The notes: a model not told the origin generated them from the sequence alone. A stretch of DNA of 64,000 bases from Thiotrichales bacterium (GCA_016744475.1 JADGEH010000016.1:1-64000); one strand, 5' to 3'. Counted from the first letter of the stretch, positions 33,669-43,597 are shown. A program made the numbers and translations.

Positions 33669-36600
33669 ATGGCAGAAGAAAAGAACACCCCTGTAATATC
33701 TCTTGAGAAGGATGCACCTGCCTTAGGTGTTGCTGGCAACATGGCTAAAGCCTTTGTCCATTCCCCCTTATCTCCTTTGTTTTTTATTGCCATGCTGGCA
33801 ACCGGAATCATTGGGTTAATTCTCACTCCCCGTCAAGAAGACCCGCAAATATCAGTGCCTATGGCTGATATTTTTGTTAGCTATCCCGGTGCATCTGCCG
33901 AAGAAGTGGGGAGTTTAGCGATTGAACCCCTGCAACGTATTATGAGTGAAATTCCAGCGGTCAAGCACGTTTATGCTGCGGTTGAACGTGGGCGTGGCAT
34001 GGTCACTGTGCGCTTTAAGGTAGGGGAAGAATTAGAAAAATCTATTTTCAAAGTGCATGACAAACTGGCAGCGTATCGAGATGTGACACCACCAGGCGTT
34101 TCAAACCCTATCGTCAAGCCCAAAGGGATTGATGATGTGCCTGTTGTGACTTTAACGCTGTGGTCAGATGATGTAGATGATGGCAATTTAAGAACGCTGG
34201 CCTTTGATGTTTTACAGGATTTGAAAGAAATTCCCAACACAGGACAAGGTTTTGTGGTGGGAGGGCGCACAGAGCAAATGCGCGTTGAAATTATGCCTGA
34301 GCGTTTATCGGGTTTTGGTATCGGTCTAGATCAGGTGGCTAATACTATTCGCACCGCAAATAATGAAATTAATGCGGGTAATATAGAAAGTGGTGATACG
34401 CATTTTACAGTTTACAGTGGCACATTTCTTCATAACGCCAATGATTTAGGACGCTTAGTGGTCGGTTTACATAACAATATGCCTGTATATGTCAGGGATG
34501 TTGCCAAAGTATTCCAAGGCCCTGAAGAAGTGAAGCAAATCACCTCGTACTACACAGGGGCGGCCTATCGCTATAAAGAACAGGAGGAAACGGGTGAAGT
34601 ATCAGATGTTGTGGCTGCGGCAGCACCCGCTGTCACGATTGCATTGGCGAAAAAAATTGGCACCAATGGTGTCACTGTGGCTAATGCGATTTTAAGCAAG
34701 TTAGAACAACTGAAAGGGCGTGTCATTCCTGATAATGTTCATGTTGAAATCACCCGTAATTATGGACAAACAGCCAACGATAAAGTGAATGATTTAATCA
34801 AAAAATTGTTGATTGCTACAGGTGCTGTTACCGTGTTGGTCTGGTTTTTCTTAGGTTGGCGTCCAGCTTTTGTAGTGACTCTAGTCATTCCCGTTGTACT
34901 ACTGATCACAGTATTTTCAGCATTTATTATGGGTTTTACGATTGACCGCGTCAGTTTATTTGCCTTGATTTTTGCCATCGGTATCTTAGTTGATGATGCC
35001 ATTGTGGTGATTGAAAATATCTATCGCCGCTGGCTATTGAATGCACAAATTGATACGGAAACCGTGATTGATGCTGTCCGTGAAGTGGGTAATCCCACCA
35101 TTCTCGCCACCTTTACGGTGGTGGCAGCGTTGCTCCCAATGGGTTTTGTCCGAGGCATGATGGGACCTTACATGATGCCTATTCCTGTACTGGGTTCAAT
35201 CGCCATGGTCTTTTCTCTATTTGCCGCTTTTGTGTTTACCCCTTGGCTGGCGATGCGGGGCTTCTTGCAACCTTCAATGGAAGTGTTACATAAAGCAGAG
35301 AAAAAAGAGCACGAAACCAATGAATGGCTGGAAAGGATGTTTCGTAAAATTCTGACTCCTTTATTATTAAATAGGATCAGTGGCAGCTTATTTTTTATTG
35401 GTTTAGTGATTGCATTTTTTGTTGCTATTTCAATGTTTTACTTTCGTGTGGTTGAAGTCAAAATGTTGCCGCTGGATAACAAGCCTGAATTTAACGTTTT
35501 CATTAATATGCCAGAAGGAACCGCATTGCCTGTCACTGCCAATATGGCGCATCAAATTGCAGAAAAGCTACGGACAGTACCTGAAGTCACAGCTTTGCAA
35601 AGTTATGTAGGCACCTCTCAACCTTTTGATTTTAACGGTATGGTTCGGCACTATTATCTGCGCGGAAAACCTTGGGAAGCGGATATTCATATCCAACTAA
35701 AACACAAGAAACATCGTGAACGCAGTAGTCATCAAGTGGCGACAGAAGCTCGCCGGATGATCAAAGAGATATTAGGTGACTCGCCTGCCAAAATCACTGT
35801 AGTGGAAATGCCGCCAGGCCCCCCTGTATTGCAATCGATAGTGGCTGAAGTGTATGGGCCCGATGATAAAACACGCCGAGCTGTCGCACAAAAACTGACC
35901 ACCTTATTTGAGCAAGCAGAGATCGTTGATGATGTTGACAATTACATGGCTCAACCTCACGCATTGTGGCATTTTGAAGTAGATACAGAAAAAGCCGTGC
36001 GACGCAGTATTTCCGTAGATAGCATTAACCGCAATCTATCTATGGCTATGGGCGGTTATCGCTTAGGCGATGTGAAACATGGCAAAGTCCTTGAGCCTAC
36101 TTTCATTGTTATACAAGCCCCCTTAGAAGTGCGTTCTCAACTCAGTCGCTTATATGATTTGCCCATCCCTACCATGGATGGTCGCAGCACGGTGCCTTTA
36201 GCTGAACTAGGACGTTTTGTGAGCAAATCCAGTGATCAAATGATTTTCTATAAAGATTTGCGCCGCATTGAATATGTAGTAGGTGATCCTGTCGGGATAT
36301 ACTTAGGCGACAACGAATATCAATTAGCTTCCCCCATTTACGGCATGTTAGAAATCACTGACTTATTAAAAGGTTATACAACACCTGATGGCGTAATATT
36401 AACGGGCAACTATCTAGAACCCCCAGAAGCCAATGGTAAATCAGGTTTTGAATGGACAGGAGAATGGACAGTCACTTATGAAACCTTCCGAGATATGGGA
36501 TTGGCATTTGCTGTAGCTTTAGTGTTGATCTATTTATTGGTGGTTTGGTTGTTTGGTAACTTTTTAATTCCCGCGATCATCATGGCACCTATCCCATTAA

Positions 36601-37505
36601 CACTATTAGGTATTGTGCCTGGACATTGGTTATTTAATGCCGAGTTTACCGCCACTTCCATGATTGGTTGGATTGCTTTAGCTGGCATTATTGTGCGTAA
36701 CTCGATTTTATTAGTGGATTACTCCATTCATGAAGTGAGTCGTGGCACCCCTATTGAAGATGCCGTCATATTGGCCTGTAAAACCCGAACCCGCCCCATT
36801 ATGATTACTGCTTTGGCTTTGGTAGGGGGTTCTAGTGTGATTTTATATGACCCTATTTTCCAAGGTATGGCTATTTCTCTATTATTCGGTGTCTTAGTCT
36901 CCACCATATTAACCTTAATCGTGATTCCTCTAGGCTGTATGACAGCGGGCCCTAAAGCGCTATTAAGTGGTAGTCAACCACCGGACGATCCTGATAATGG
37001 CGGCAGTGGTGGTCATTCAGATCGTGCGAACAAGCCTTCAAGTTCAGATGCAAATGCAACAGCATCAGCGCCTGTTCAAGCCAGTGGGAGTTCTAGCTAT
37101 CTCACTCAAATGCTAAGCAAAGTTCAAGAATTTGCCACCTTATTGTTTTATCTCATACGAGCTATGTTGATGATGTCATTGATGGGAATAAAAGCTTTAT
37201 GGAAAAAATCAGTGACTTATATGACAGCCGACGCGCCTTTACCAGCCTCTGAAACGGTCAATGTGAGCACAAAACCTGCTACACCTGAGCCAGCTAAGCC
37301 TGTGGCTGTTGCAGTGGAGCCATCAGCTAAAACCCCTTCCCAAGAAGAAGCTGAAGTGGCTACGGTGCCCCTTGACTCGACTGAGGCTAATACGCCCAAA
37401 CCCATTAAAACAAGAATTAAACGAACCCATTCAGTGGGACATCGAGGTACTCGCGGAATGCGTGTAGATAACCATCAAAATGGTTCTTCTGTTCCCCCTG
37501 TTTAG
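33669..37505 (+). CDS. RND-family efflux pump, inner-membrane permease with C-terminal extension
   Basis: Proton-driven exporter of the AcrB superfamily with two repeats of six helices and large periplasmic loops. Transmembrane helix 4 contains GILVDDAIVVIENIYRR with the proton-relay Asp pair. The second half has WIALAGIIVRNSILLVDY. The fold ends near residue 1100. The remaining ~180 residues are extra: Gly/Ser/Ala/Pro-rich sequence, one amphipathic or membrane segment (LLFYLIRAMLMMSLMGIKALW) and a basic tail. At 1278 residues it is about 200 longer than usual. Substrate unknown. Confidence 0.9.
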   Translation: MAEEKNTPVISLEKDAPALGVAGNMAKAFVHSPLSPLFFIAMLATGIIGLILTPRQEDPQISVPMADIFVSYPGASAEEVGSLAIEPLQRIMSEIPAVKHVYAAVERGRGMVTVRFKVGEELEKSIFKVHDKLAAYRDVTPPGVSNPIVKPKGIDDVPVVTLTLWSDDVDDGNLRTLAFDVLQDLKEIPNTGQGFVVGGRTEQMRVEIMPERLSGFGIGLDQVANTIRTANNEINAGNIESGDTHFTVYSGTFLHNANDLGRLVVGLHNNMPVYVRDVAKVFQGPEEVKQITSYYTGAAYRYKEQEETGEVSDVVAAAAPAVTIALAKKIGTNGVTVANAILSKLEQLKGRVIPDNVHVEITRNYGQTANDKVNDLIKKLLIATGAVTVLVWFFLGWRPAFVVTLVIPVVLLITVFSAFIMGFTIDRVSLFALIFAIGILVDDAIVVIENIYRRWLLNAQIDTETVIDAVREVGNPTILATFTVVAALLPMGFVRGMMGPYMMPIPVLGSIAMVFSLFAAFVFTPWLAMRGFLQPSMEVLHKAEKKEHETNEWLERMFRKILTPLLLNRISGSLFFIGLVIAFFVAISMFYFRVVEVKMLPLDNKPEFNVFINMPEGTALPVTANMAHQIAEKLRTVPEVTALQSYVGTSQPFDFNGMVRHYYLRGKPWEADIHIQLKHKKHRERSSHQVATEARRMIKEILGDSPAKITVVEMPPGPPVLQSIVAEVYGPDDKTRRAVAQKLTTLFEQAEIVDDVDNYMAQPHALWHFEVDTEKAVRRSISVDSINRNLSMAMGGYRLGDVKHGKVLEPTFIVIQAPLEVRSQLSRLYDLPIPTMDGRSTVPLAELGRFVSKSSDQMIFYKDLRRIEYVVGDPVGIYLGDNEYQLASPIYGMLEITDLLKGYTTPDGVILTGNYLEPPEANGKSGFEWTGEWTVTYETFRDMGLAFAVALVLIYLLVVWLFGNFLIPAIIMAPIPLTLLGIVPGHWLFNAEFTATSMIGWIALAGIIVRNSILLVDYSIHEVSRGTPIEDAVILACKTRTRPIMITALALVGGSSVILYDPIFQGMAISLLFGVLVSTILTLIVIPLGCMTAGPKALLSGSQPPDDPDNGGSGGHSDRANKPSSSDANATASAPVQASGSSSYLTQMLSKVQEFATLLFYLIRAMLMMSLMGIKALWKKSVTYMTADAPLPASETVNVSTKPATPEPAKPVAVAVEPSAKTPSQEEAEVATVPLDSTEANTPKPIKTRIKRTHSVGHRGTRGMRVDNHQNGSSVPPV

Positions 37506-37602
37506 AGAGCGGTAAAAATTCTTATGCTTAAGGCACTTGCCTATTTGTTAGTAACTGCTAAAATCATCGGCCTATTTTTTCGCCGTATTGGAGATTGATC
37601 TA

Positions 37603-37929
37603 ATGAGTGAAGCTATCGTCTATGTAACAGACGAAAATTTTGAGACTGAGGTCTTAAATTCAAGCGTACCCGTATTGGTTGATTATTGGGCTGAATGGTG
37701 TGGGCCTTGTAAAATGATTGCACCTGTTCTGGATGAAATTGCACCAGAATATGCAGGGAAATTAAAAATCACTAAATTAAACATTGATGACAATCCTAAT
37801 ACCCCCCCAAAATACGGTATTCGGGGCATTCCCACGCTCATGCTATTTAAAGGTGGGCAAGTTGAAGCCACTAAAGTGGGAGCTGTTTCAAAATCCCAAT
37901 TAACTGCTTTTATTGATAGTAATATTTGA
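37603..37929 (+). CDS. trxA: thioredoxin
   Basis: Cytoplasmic dithiol reductase with the WCGPCKM active site, cis-proline segment [15 protein letters not shown], and normal length (108 residues). ATG 37603 follows ggag at a good distance, and TTG 37588 is rejected. It precedes rho, the conserved gammaproteobacterial trxA-rho order. Confidence 0.97.
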   Translation: MSEAIVYVTDENFETEVLNSSVPVLVDYWAEWCGPCKMIAPVLDEIAPEYAGKLKITKLNIDDNPNTPPKYGIRGIPTLMLFKGGQVEATKVGAVSKSQLTAFIDSNI

Positions 37930-37978
37930 CAGTTATTCCAAGCTGTTATCTAATACCCCCTTGTTTCCTGCATTACAG

Positions 37979-38006
37979 CAAATTTCCAGAAAATTCTGGA
38001 AATTTG
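37979..38006 (+). terminator. hairpin between trxA and rho
   Basis: caaatttccaga and tctggaaatttg form a perfect 12-bp stem with a four-base loop, 50 bases after trxA. No strong T run follows, so termination could be partial. The rho leader continues to 38202 with no other clear feature. Confidence 0.55.
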
Positions 38007-38202
38007 TGTAAATCAAATTACAAACAACACAACCAATTCCCATTAGCCAACAGTCTCTCAGTTGCTTTCCACAAGCAAAATACTGACTGCCTTTGTCTTT
38101 AAGGCATCTAAATCTAAAGCCTCCAACATTCTTCATCATCCTAGCATTCCTCTAACATAGTCTGCTTTTTGCCTATCGCGTTATATCGCGCCGGAAGTCC
38201 TC

Positions 38203-39459
38203 ATGAATCTCACAGAACTGAAAAAACGCAACGCCACTGAACTTAATCAATTGGCTCAACAACTTAATCTTGAAGGCACCGCCCGTTCACGTAAACAAGA
38301 CATTATCTTCGCCTTATTAAAAGCACATGCAAAAAAAGGTGAAGACATTTTTGGTGATGGGGTTTTAGAAATTCTCCAAGATGGCTTTGGTTTTTTGCGT
38401 TCTAGTGATAGTTCCTACCTAGCAGGGCCCGATGATATTTATGTCTCTCCCAGTCAAATTCGACGTTTTAATTTACGCACGGGCGATACCATCGCCGGAA
38501 AAATTCGCCCTCCTAAAGAAGGCGAACGTTATTTTGCATTATTAAAAGTCAGCGAAATCAACTTTGATATTCCTGAAAATGCAAAAAACAAAGTGCTATT
38601 TGAAAACCTCACTCCATTATTTGCCAATCAACGTTTTCAATTAGAAATGGGCAATGGTTCTACTGAAGATTTAACCCCGCGCATTATTGATTTAGCCGCA
38701 CCTATAGGGAAAGGCCAACGTGGTTTAATTGTCTCCCCCCCTAAATCCGGTAAAACCATGATGTTGCAAAACATCGCACAATCTATAGCCGCTAACCATC
38801 CTGAATGCTATTTAATTGTCTTATTAATTGATGAACGTCCTGAAGAAGTGACAGAAATGGCGCGTTCAGTGCGCGGAGAAGTGGTGTCTAGCACCTTTGA
38901 TGAACCCGCCACCCGTCATGTACAAGTGGCTGAAATGGTGATAGAAAAAGCCAAGCGACTGGTTGAGCATAAAATGGATGTGGTGATATTACTGGATTCA
39001 ATCACTCGCTTAGCACGCGCCTATAACACCGTCGTTCCTTCTTCTGGAAAAGTATTAACAGGGGGTGTAGATGCCAATGCGTTGCATCGACCTAAGCGCT
39101 TTTTTGGTGCAGCGAGAAATGTTGAAGAAGGCGGCAGCTTAACCATTATGGCTACGGCTTTAATTGATACAGGTTCCCGAATGGACGATGTGATTTATGA
39201 AGAATTCAAAGGCACAGGCAATAATGAAATTCATCTAGATCGCAAAATTGCAGAAAAACGTATTTACCCCGCCATCAATATCAACCGTTCCGGTACACGT
39301 CGAGAAGAATTACTCATCGGTGCAGAAGAACTACAAAAAACCTGGATTCTACGTAAACTGCTACACCCTATGGATGAACTAGCCGCAATGGAATTTATTC
39401 TCGAACGTCTCAAAGTCACAAAAACCAATGTTGAGTTCTTCCAAGCTATGAAACGCTAA
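38203..39459 (+). CDS. rho: transcription termination factor Rho
   Basis: Hexameric RNA-dependent ATPase that releases transcripts. It begins [19 protein letters not shown]. The cold-shock RNA-binding domain has [30 protein letters not shown], Walker A is [12 protein letters not shown], Walker B region [16 protein letters not shown], and the C-terminus [12 protein letters not shown] and MEFILERL is typical. 418 residues, full length. Confidence 0.98.
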   Translation: MNLTELKKRNATELNQLAQQLNLEGTARSRKQDIIFALLKAHAKKGEDIFGDGVLEILQDGFGFLRSSDSSYLAGPDDIYVSPSQIRRFNLRTGDTIAGKIRPPKEGERYFALLKVSEINFDIPENAKNKVLFENLTPLFANQRFQLEMGNGSTEDLTPRIIDLAAPIGKGQRGLIVSPPKSGKTMMLQNIAQSIAANHPECYLIVLLIDERPEEVTEMARSVRGEVVSSTFDEPATRHVQVAEMVIEKAKRLVEHKMDVVILLDSITRLARAYNTVVPSSGKVLTGGVDANALHRPKRFFGAARNVEEGGSLTIMATALIDTGSRMDDVIYEEFKGTGNNEIHLDRKIAEKRIYPAININRSGTRREELLIGAEELQKTWILRKLLHPMDELAAMEFILERLKVTKTNVEFFQAMKR

Positions 39460-39462
39460 TGG

Positions 39463-40545
39463 ATGAAAAAAGTCATGCCACATCTGTTGGTGACTATTTC
39501 TCCGCATGGTTACGGGCACGCCATGCAAACCTGTCTAGTGTTAAACGCATTACACCAATGCCGTCCTGATTTACGCATTACCCTGCAAACCACTGTTTCC
39601 AGAGACTTCTTAAGCAGCCGTTTAAATCTGCTCTATACCCTCTTGCCCATAAACCATGATTTTGGCATGTTGATGAATTCTGCGGTGGATATTGATGTCC
39701 CTGCCAGCCATCAAGCCTATCAACAGGCACATGAAAATTGGCCGACTCGTGTGACACAGACCAGCCAAGACTTACAACATCTGCAAGCTGATGTCATTTT
39801 AGCTGACGTACCTTATCTCACCTTAGCCGCAGCCGCACAAATAGGTGTTCCCACTATCGCCTTATGCTCTCTCAATTGGTTTGATATTTATAAACATTAT
39901 TGCCACGATCTCCCGCAAGCCGATAAAATTCAACAACAAATGCTTGACGCTTACCAATCAGCCGCCGTGTTTCTTCAGCCTCAACCCAGTATGCCCATGC
40001 CTGAGCTGCACAATACCCAGTCCATTGGCTGCTTGGCAGAATTAGGTGAAAATCAGCGCGAAAGCCTTTTGCAACAACTTCAACTCCCTGAAAATACTCG
40101 CCTCATCCTCGTCGCCTTGGGCGGTATCAACATGCCATGCCCCGTCCATCGTTGGCCCGTATTGAAAAACACCTGTTGGCTCATTCCCTCTGCTTGGCAC
40201 ACTGAACGCAGCGATATGCGGGTTTTCAATACACTCGCATTGTCCTTTATCGACACATTGTGCAGTTGTGATTTAATCCTGACCAAACCCGGTTATGGTA
40301 GCTTCACCGAAGCCGCTTGCAACGGCATACCCACACTCTATTTACGCCGAGAAGACTGGCCCGAAACCCCGTATTTAACCGACTGGCTACATCAACACAC
40401 CGCCGCCCAAGCTATCACCCGTGAACAACTGCACCACGGAGACCTGCAAAACAGTATTGAACAAGTCTTAGCGTTGCCACGCCCTTCCCCGCCTGCACCT
40501 ACCGGCGCTGAGCAAGCCGCTCAGATGATTAACGATTATTTATAA
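39463..40545 (+). CDS. MurG-like GT-B glycosyltransferase-type protein
   Basis: 360 residues. The N-terminal domain begins with a glycine-rich loop typical of GT-B enzymes (LLVTISPHGYGHAMQTCLVLNAL). The C-terminal domain has the sugar-nucleotide-type motif LILTKPGYGSFTEAACNGIPTLYLRRED. Overall it resembles MurG or the glycosyltransferase-like N-part of arabinokinase-type proteins, but donor and acceptor are unknown. The ATG is three bases after the rho stop codon, so the gene is probably cotranscribed with rho. Confidence 0.7.
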   Translation: MKKVMPHLLVTISPHGYGHAMQTCLVLNALHQCRPDLRITLQTTVSRDFLSSRLNLLYTLLPINHDFGMLMNSAVDIDVPASHQAYQQAHENWPTRVTQTSQDLQHLQADVILADVPYLTLAAAAQIGVPTIALCSLNWFDIYKHYCHDLPQADKIQQQMLDAYQSAAVFLQPQPSMPMPELHNTQSIGCLAELGENQRESLLQQLQLPENTRLILVALGGINMPCPVHRWPVLKNTCWLIPSAWHTERSDMRVFNTLALSFIDTLCSCDLILTKPGYGSFTEAACNGIPTLYLRREDWPETPYLTDWLHQHTAAQAITREQLHHGDLQNSIEQVLALPRPSPPAPTGAEQAAQMINDYL

Positions 40546-40783
40546 CTAGCGCGGTAAGTTGTGCTAAGCCTCTTTTTGTGAAGTCCAACATTTCAATTCC
40601 GAATTTAATGCCTACTTTATGGCTGCGATTCACAGGAACTGAGGAAAAACCTTTCGCGTTCTGCGCAGGTGAAGTGCTTGCAGCTTAAGGTGACGCGGGC
40701 TTACTGGATGAGATCGGGTAAATCCTGGAAAGCAGGCCATAGGCGGGCGGTGTTGTCATTAAATTCTGAAAAAACCTTTGTCT
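40546..40783. other. gene-free stretch
   Basis: No plausible gene or repeat was seen between the glycosyltransferase gene and the broken PIN toxin gene. Confidence 0.4.
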
Positions 40784-41189
40784 TTACGCTTTTAACTGCC
40801 CAAATCCAGCTTGGGTGAAATGCCGATCAAACGTCAGCGCATCCGTCACATCCATCTCGCGCATCACCACATAAAGAGACACAATCGACCAAGCCCCAAG
40901 TTTTGTCGCTATAGTTTTCGTAAAGTGCTAAACCACGATTAAACAGCACAGGATTCAAACGCACCATAGTCACATCTGATGAATCCTGAAAATAATGAAT
41001 AATCTGCGCCCCTTCGTTCTTAAAATTCTTTGCCAAGGCATTGCCGACTTCCAACAAAATCGCATCGGTGGTGATGAAGGGGGAATTTTCGTAGCGGTCT
41101 GACAAGATTTGGGCTTCTGCATGATGATCGTCGTCTTCATTAATCAAAGCGATGACAAAACCCGTATCCACAAACACAGGCTTAAGCAT
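40784..41189 (-). pseudogene. PIN-domain toxin (VapC-like), frameshifted
   Basis: Ribonuclease toxin of a type II system. The N-terminus is good: VFVDTGFVIALINEDD with the first catalytic Asp, and TTDAILLEVGNALAKNF with the conserved Glu. After GLVDCVS the frame runs into a short unrelated tail and stops at 40827. One base removed from the tcttta run near 40872-40877 restores Y-V-V-M-R-E-M-D-V-T-D-A-L-T-F-D-R-H-F-T, then QAGFGQL, the normal VapC C-terminus with its last catalytic Asp. The restored frame ends at 40784. The single extra T is either a true inactivating frameshift or a sequencing error. GTG 41198 is an alternative start. Confidence 0.85.
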
Positions 41190-41394
41190 TTTTTTCACCG
41201 TTCAAATAGGCATCAATATTTTCTGCAAAATCTTTGGGGGCAGAAATCTTCACAGTTTTCAGCTTTGCCATCAGCCCTTGCGGTGGCGGCACTGTGCTTT
41301 GTTGTTGTAAAGATTTAATGATGCGATACAAAGTATCCAGATATTGTGTATCCACCTCATCAATTTCTGATTTCAATAATTCTTTAGTGCTCAT
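41182..41394 (-). CDS. antitoxin of the PIN-toxin pair
   Basis: 70-residue protein, MSTKELLKSEIDEVDTQYLD and onward, with an N-terminal helical part and a charged C-terminus. It overlaps the start of the PIN toxin gene by eight bases, the standard layout for vapBC-like pairs. ggaggttgtc precedes ATG 41394. It is intact although the toxin is broken. Its DNA-binding fold is not clear from sequence. Confidence 0.75.
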   Translation of the reverse strand: MSTKELLKSEIDEVDTQYLDTLYRIIKSLQQQSTVPPPQGLMAKLKTVKISAPKDFAENIDAYLNGEKNA

Positions 41395-41476
41395 GACAAC
41401 CTCCAATTCCGTTGTTTATTGATTATTCGCGGTGAGCAAGGTTTTGCCATTGAGACTGAATACTGCCCAGTTATTT

Positions 41477-41573
41477 GGAGTGTCAAACCGTAGTTTGACA
41501 CAGAAAAAGCGAAGCTAGCGCTTCGTATGCAGACCCTTCGACAGACTCAGGGCGAGTCTACGGTTTGGCCTCC
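41477..41573. repeat. REP (BIME-like) pair, downstream of the RAYT remnant
   Basis: ggagtgtcaaaccgtagtttgacac, whose gtgtcaaac-cgta-gtttgacac stem is perfect, then the small hairpin cgaagc-tagc-gcttcg, and at the far end tacggtttggcctcc in inverse orientation. It matches the pairs at 42148-42222 and 42845-42901. Confidence 0.85.
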
Positions 41574-41577
41574 AGTG

Positions 41578-42113
41578 TTAAAAATTATCTTCCTCAACTA
41601 ACAAGTATCGATATTCCTTATATTCCTGAAACTGTCTTGCCAGTGTCTCCCGCTCTTGAGTTTCCAACAAACGTTGAAAACTGGAAAAGTGATAGTCTTT
41701 CAAATCCGTGACATAGCCATGTTTGAAAGGATTATTGAACAAATAATTTTGACGCACGGTGTAATCATGCTCATTGCGGGGGCAATAATCCCAATAATTC
41801 CACCACACAGGCAAGGCACAGTCGGTCACCTCGCGGATAGGGTCGCAGAATGACTGTGGATACGCGCCATCAATTTAGCCAAATCTGCGCCTTTAGCACT
41901 TCTGCCCAACAAATGATAATGGTTATCTAAAATCACCCATTCATGTCATTGCCAATTAAACTTAGCAAAACTCTCTTGAATCAAGGCTAACAATTGTTGT
42001 TTAAGACTGTCTTGTGCCAGCAAGCGGCGTTTTTCATAGATAGCAGCGGTTAAAAAATAATCGGTTTCATCCAACATCAGATGCGCTGGTGTATGCAAAC
42101 TGCGCTTAAACAT
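41578..42113 (-). pseudogene. REP-associated tyrosine transposase (RAYT, TnpA-REP), decayed
   Basis: The 5' part reads M-F-K-R-S-L-H-T-P-A-H-L, then the HUH-type motif DNHYHLL. The 3' part reads VWWNYWDYCPRNEHDY and NYLFNNPFKHGYV, the Y1-transposase tail. Two lesions separate the parts: an in-frame TGA at 41946-41948 (WQ-stop-HEW) and a frameshift between about 41829 and 41850. Y1/RAYT enzymes cut and join single-stranded REP hairpins. Here the remnant is bracketed by REP pairs on both sides, the usual architecture for this class. Confidence 0.85.
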
Positions 42114-42147
42114 AGACTTTGCTTGTATTTTCAGGAGTATATTTCTC

Positions 42148-42222
42148 GGAGTGTCAAACCGTAGTTTGACACAGAAAAAGCGAAGCTACCGCTTCGTGTG
42201 CCAAACTACGGTTTGGCACTCC
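42148..42222. repeat. REP (BIME-like) pair, upstream of the RAYT remnant
   Basis: ggagtgtcaaaccgtagtttgacac, spacer with cgaagc-tacc-gcttcg, then gccaaactacggtttggcactcc. The two halves are inverted REPs. A further ggcactcc follows to about 42240. Confidence 0.9.
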
Positions 42223-42316
42223 AACTGGGTTCGGCACTCCGATTAGATTCGGATGAGATTGGGTAAATCGTGGAAAGCCGTCATAGATGGGCGGTGTTAG
42301 CAGCAGAGGCAGAGCA

Positions 42317-43531
42317 TCAACCCTGCCGCGATATATACGGAAAAGCATCAACCAACGCATCCAACGTCTGTTTACTATTCGCTTCAAACACAAAAATCCA
42401 ACTATCATTCATCCAGCCAAACCAGCGAGCACCCGACGCATCATCGCTTCCTTTCGCAATCCACCGAGCCTGCAAAATCCCTTTACTATGCGTTGGATAA
42501 CTTTTCACAATCGGCACTAATACGGTTTTAAAATACTCGCTGCCAACTTCCATAGAAACGGCTTTGATAACAGTCATTGTGGCAGAACTGCCATAACGCG
42601 CTTTAACGCCGCGATACTGTGTTTCATCAAGCGCCAGCACTTCAAGTTGCGCGGTTTGCCCCTGAAACTCGGCCAATATAACCTGCTCCACCACGCTCTG
42701 ATTATTGGCAGGAGGCGCAAGGTAAGTGTTATAGCCGTGGCTTTTCAACCAAAACACCGCCAAGGCAACTAACACAAACAGACCTAAAAACACGCCCAAC
42801 AAAATTTTCAACGCTTGCAATGGCTTTTCTCCTAAAATGAGTTTTGGAGTGTCAAACCGTAGTTTGACACCTGCATCTGCCAAACTACGGTTTGGCACTC
42901 CACTAAGGTTTTGTTTGCTATCCCAGACTTCAATCAGCGTCGGCAGCTTGGTGGCTCCCGTGGGTAATTCCTTGAGCAGTCGCTCAAGGAATTGGTCTTC
43001 ACGCTCAGTCTCATCGACACGCAAGGGCAACAAGGCTTTTGCTAAATATTTGAAGGCATTATCTTTGGGACGACATTCAATCACTTGCCAATGCGCAGGC
43101 AGATTGGGCACCAGCCCCGCGAACACCGCAGAAGATTTACCGCTACCGCTGACACCCACCAGCGCAATGAAATTCTGCTTGGCAAGCAGTTTCAGCAATT
43201 CGTGGGTTTCGTTTTCACGCCCATAAAACAGTTTATTTTTAGCATCTTCCGCACGAAAGGTGGCTAAACCTTTGTAGGGGTTGCTGAATTGGGTGGGAGT
43301 TTCTCTGGCAAGCTGCGGTGCAACTTGGCGGATGATGTTGAGCAGATGATCGAGTTCATTGCGGTTTTCTGCGTGTTGAATCAACAGTGTGGCTTGTTCA
43401 ACTTGAGATACTTTTTGCGGCAAGTAGGCGTTCTGCATCTGGAAACGGTGCAGCACTTCGGCAAATTCGCCCTCATTGAGGCGTTTGAGCCAATCCAGGG
43501 CTTGGTTGTGAGCAGACGGTGTTGGGTTCAT
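42317..43531 (-). CDS. STAND-like NTPase fragment fused to a membrane-anchored domain through a REP pair
   Basis: 404 residues. Residues 1-75 form a small helical domain (ALDWLKRLNEGEFAEVLHRF) resembling effector-associated or death-like adaptors of bacterial conflict systems. Residues 83-200 match the start of an STAND-type P-loop ATPase: NPYKGLATF, LFYGREN, Walker A GVSGSGKSS (126-134). The domain stops before any Walker B or sensor motif. Residues ~208-231 (SGVPNRSLADAGVKLRFDT) are the translation of a REP pair. One membrane helix (~242-262) and an unrecognised ~140-residue domain follow. The ATPase is probably non-functional. Whether the fusion is expressed is unknown. Confidence 0.75.
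   Translation of the reverse strand: MNPTPSAHNQALDWLKRLNEGEFAEVLHRFQMQNAYLPQKVSQVEQATLLIQHAENRNELDHLLNIIRQVAPQLARETPTQFSNPYKGLATFRAEDAKNKLFYGRENETHELLKLLAKQNFIALVGVSGSGKSSAVFAGLVPNLPAHWQVIECRPKDNAFKYLAKALLPLRVDETEREDQFLERLLKELPTGATKLPTLIEVWDSKQNLSGVPNRSLADAGVKLRFDTPKLILGEKPLQALKILLGVFLGLFVLVALAVFWLKSHGYNTYLAPPANNQSVVEQVILAEFQGQTAQLEVLALDETQYRGVKARYGSSATMTVIKAVSMEVGSEYFKTVLVPIVKSYPTHSKGILQARWIAKGSDDASGARWFGWMNDSWIFVFEANSKQTLDALVDAFPYISRQG
42845..42901. repeat. REP pair inserted in frame within the STAND-like gene
   Basis: ggagtgtcaaaccgtagtttgacac and gccaaactacggtttggcactcc with a 9-10-base spacer, read through in frame by the 404-residue gene. It lies exactly at the junction of the ATPase-like and membrane parts. 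Confidence 0.9.
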
Positions 43532-43597
43532 GAGCTGTTTTTAAGGGGGGTACTACATTTGCGGATGGGTGCTAGTGACGCTACCTGAAGAATGCAA

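Noticed and set aside
37217-37405. Ala/Gly/Val-rich frame opposite the RND tail
   Set aside because: Complement of the Pro/Ala/Thr-rich pump tail; biased composition alone explains it.
41477-42222. REP pairs and RAYT remnant as a classical IS with terminal inverted repeats
   Set aside because: No DDE transposase or target duplication is seen; the Y1/HUH motif and hairpin repeats fit a RAYT-REP unit instead.
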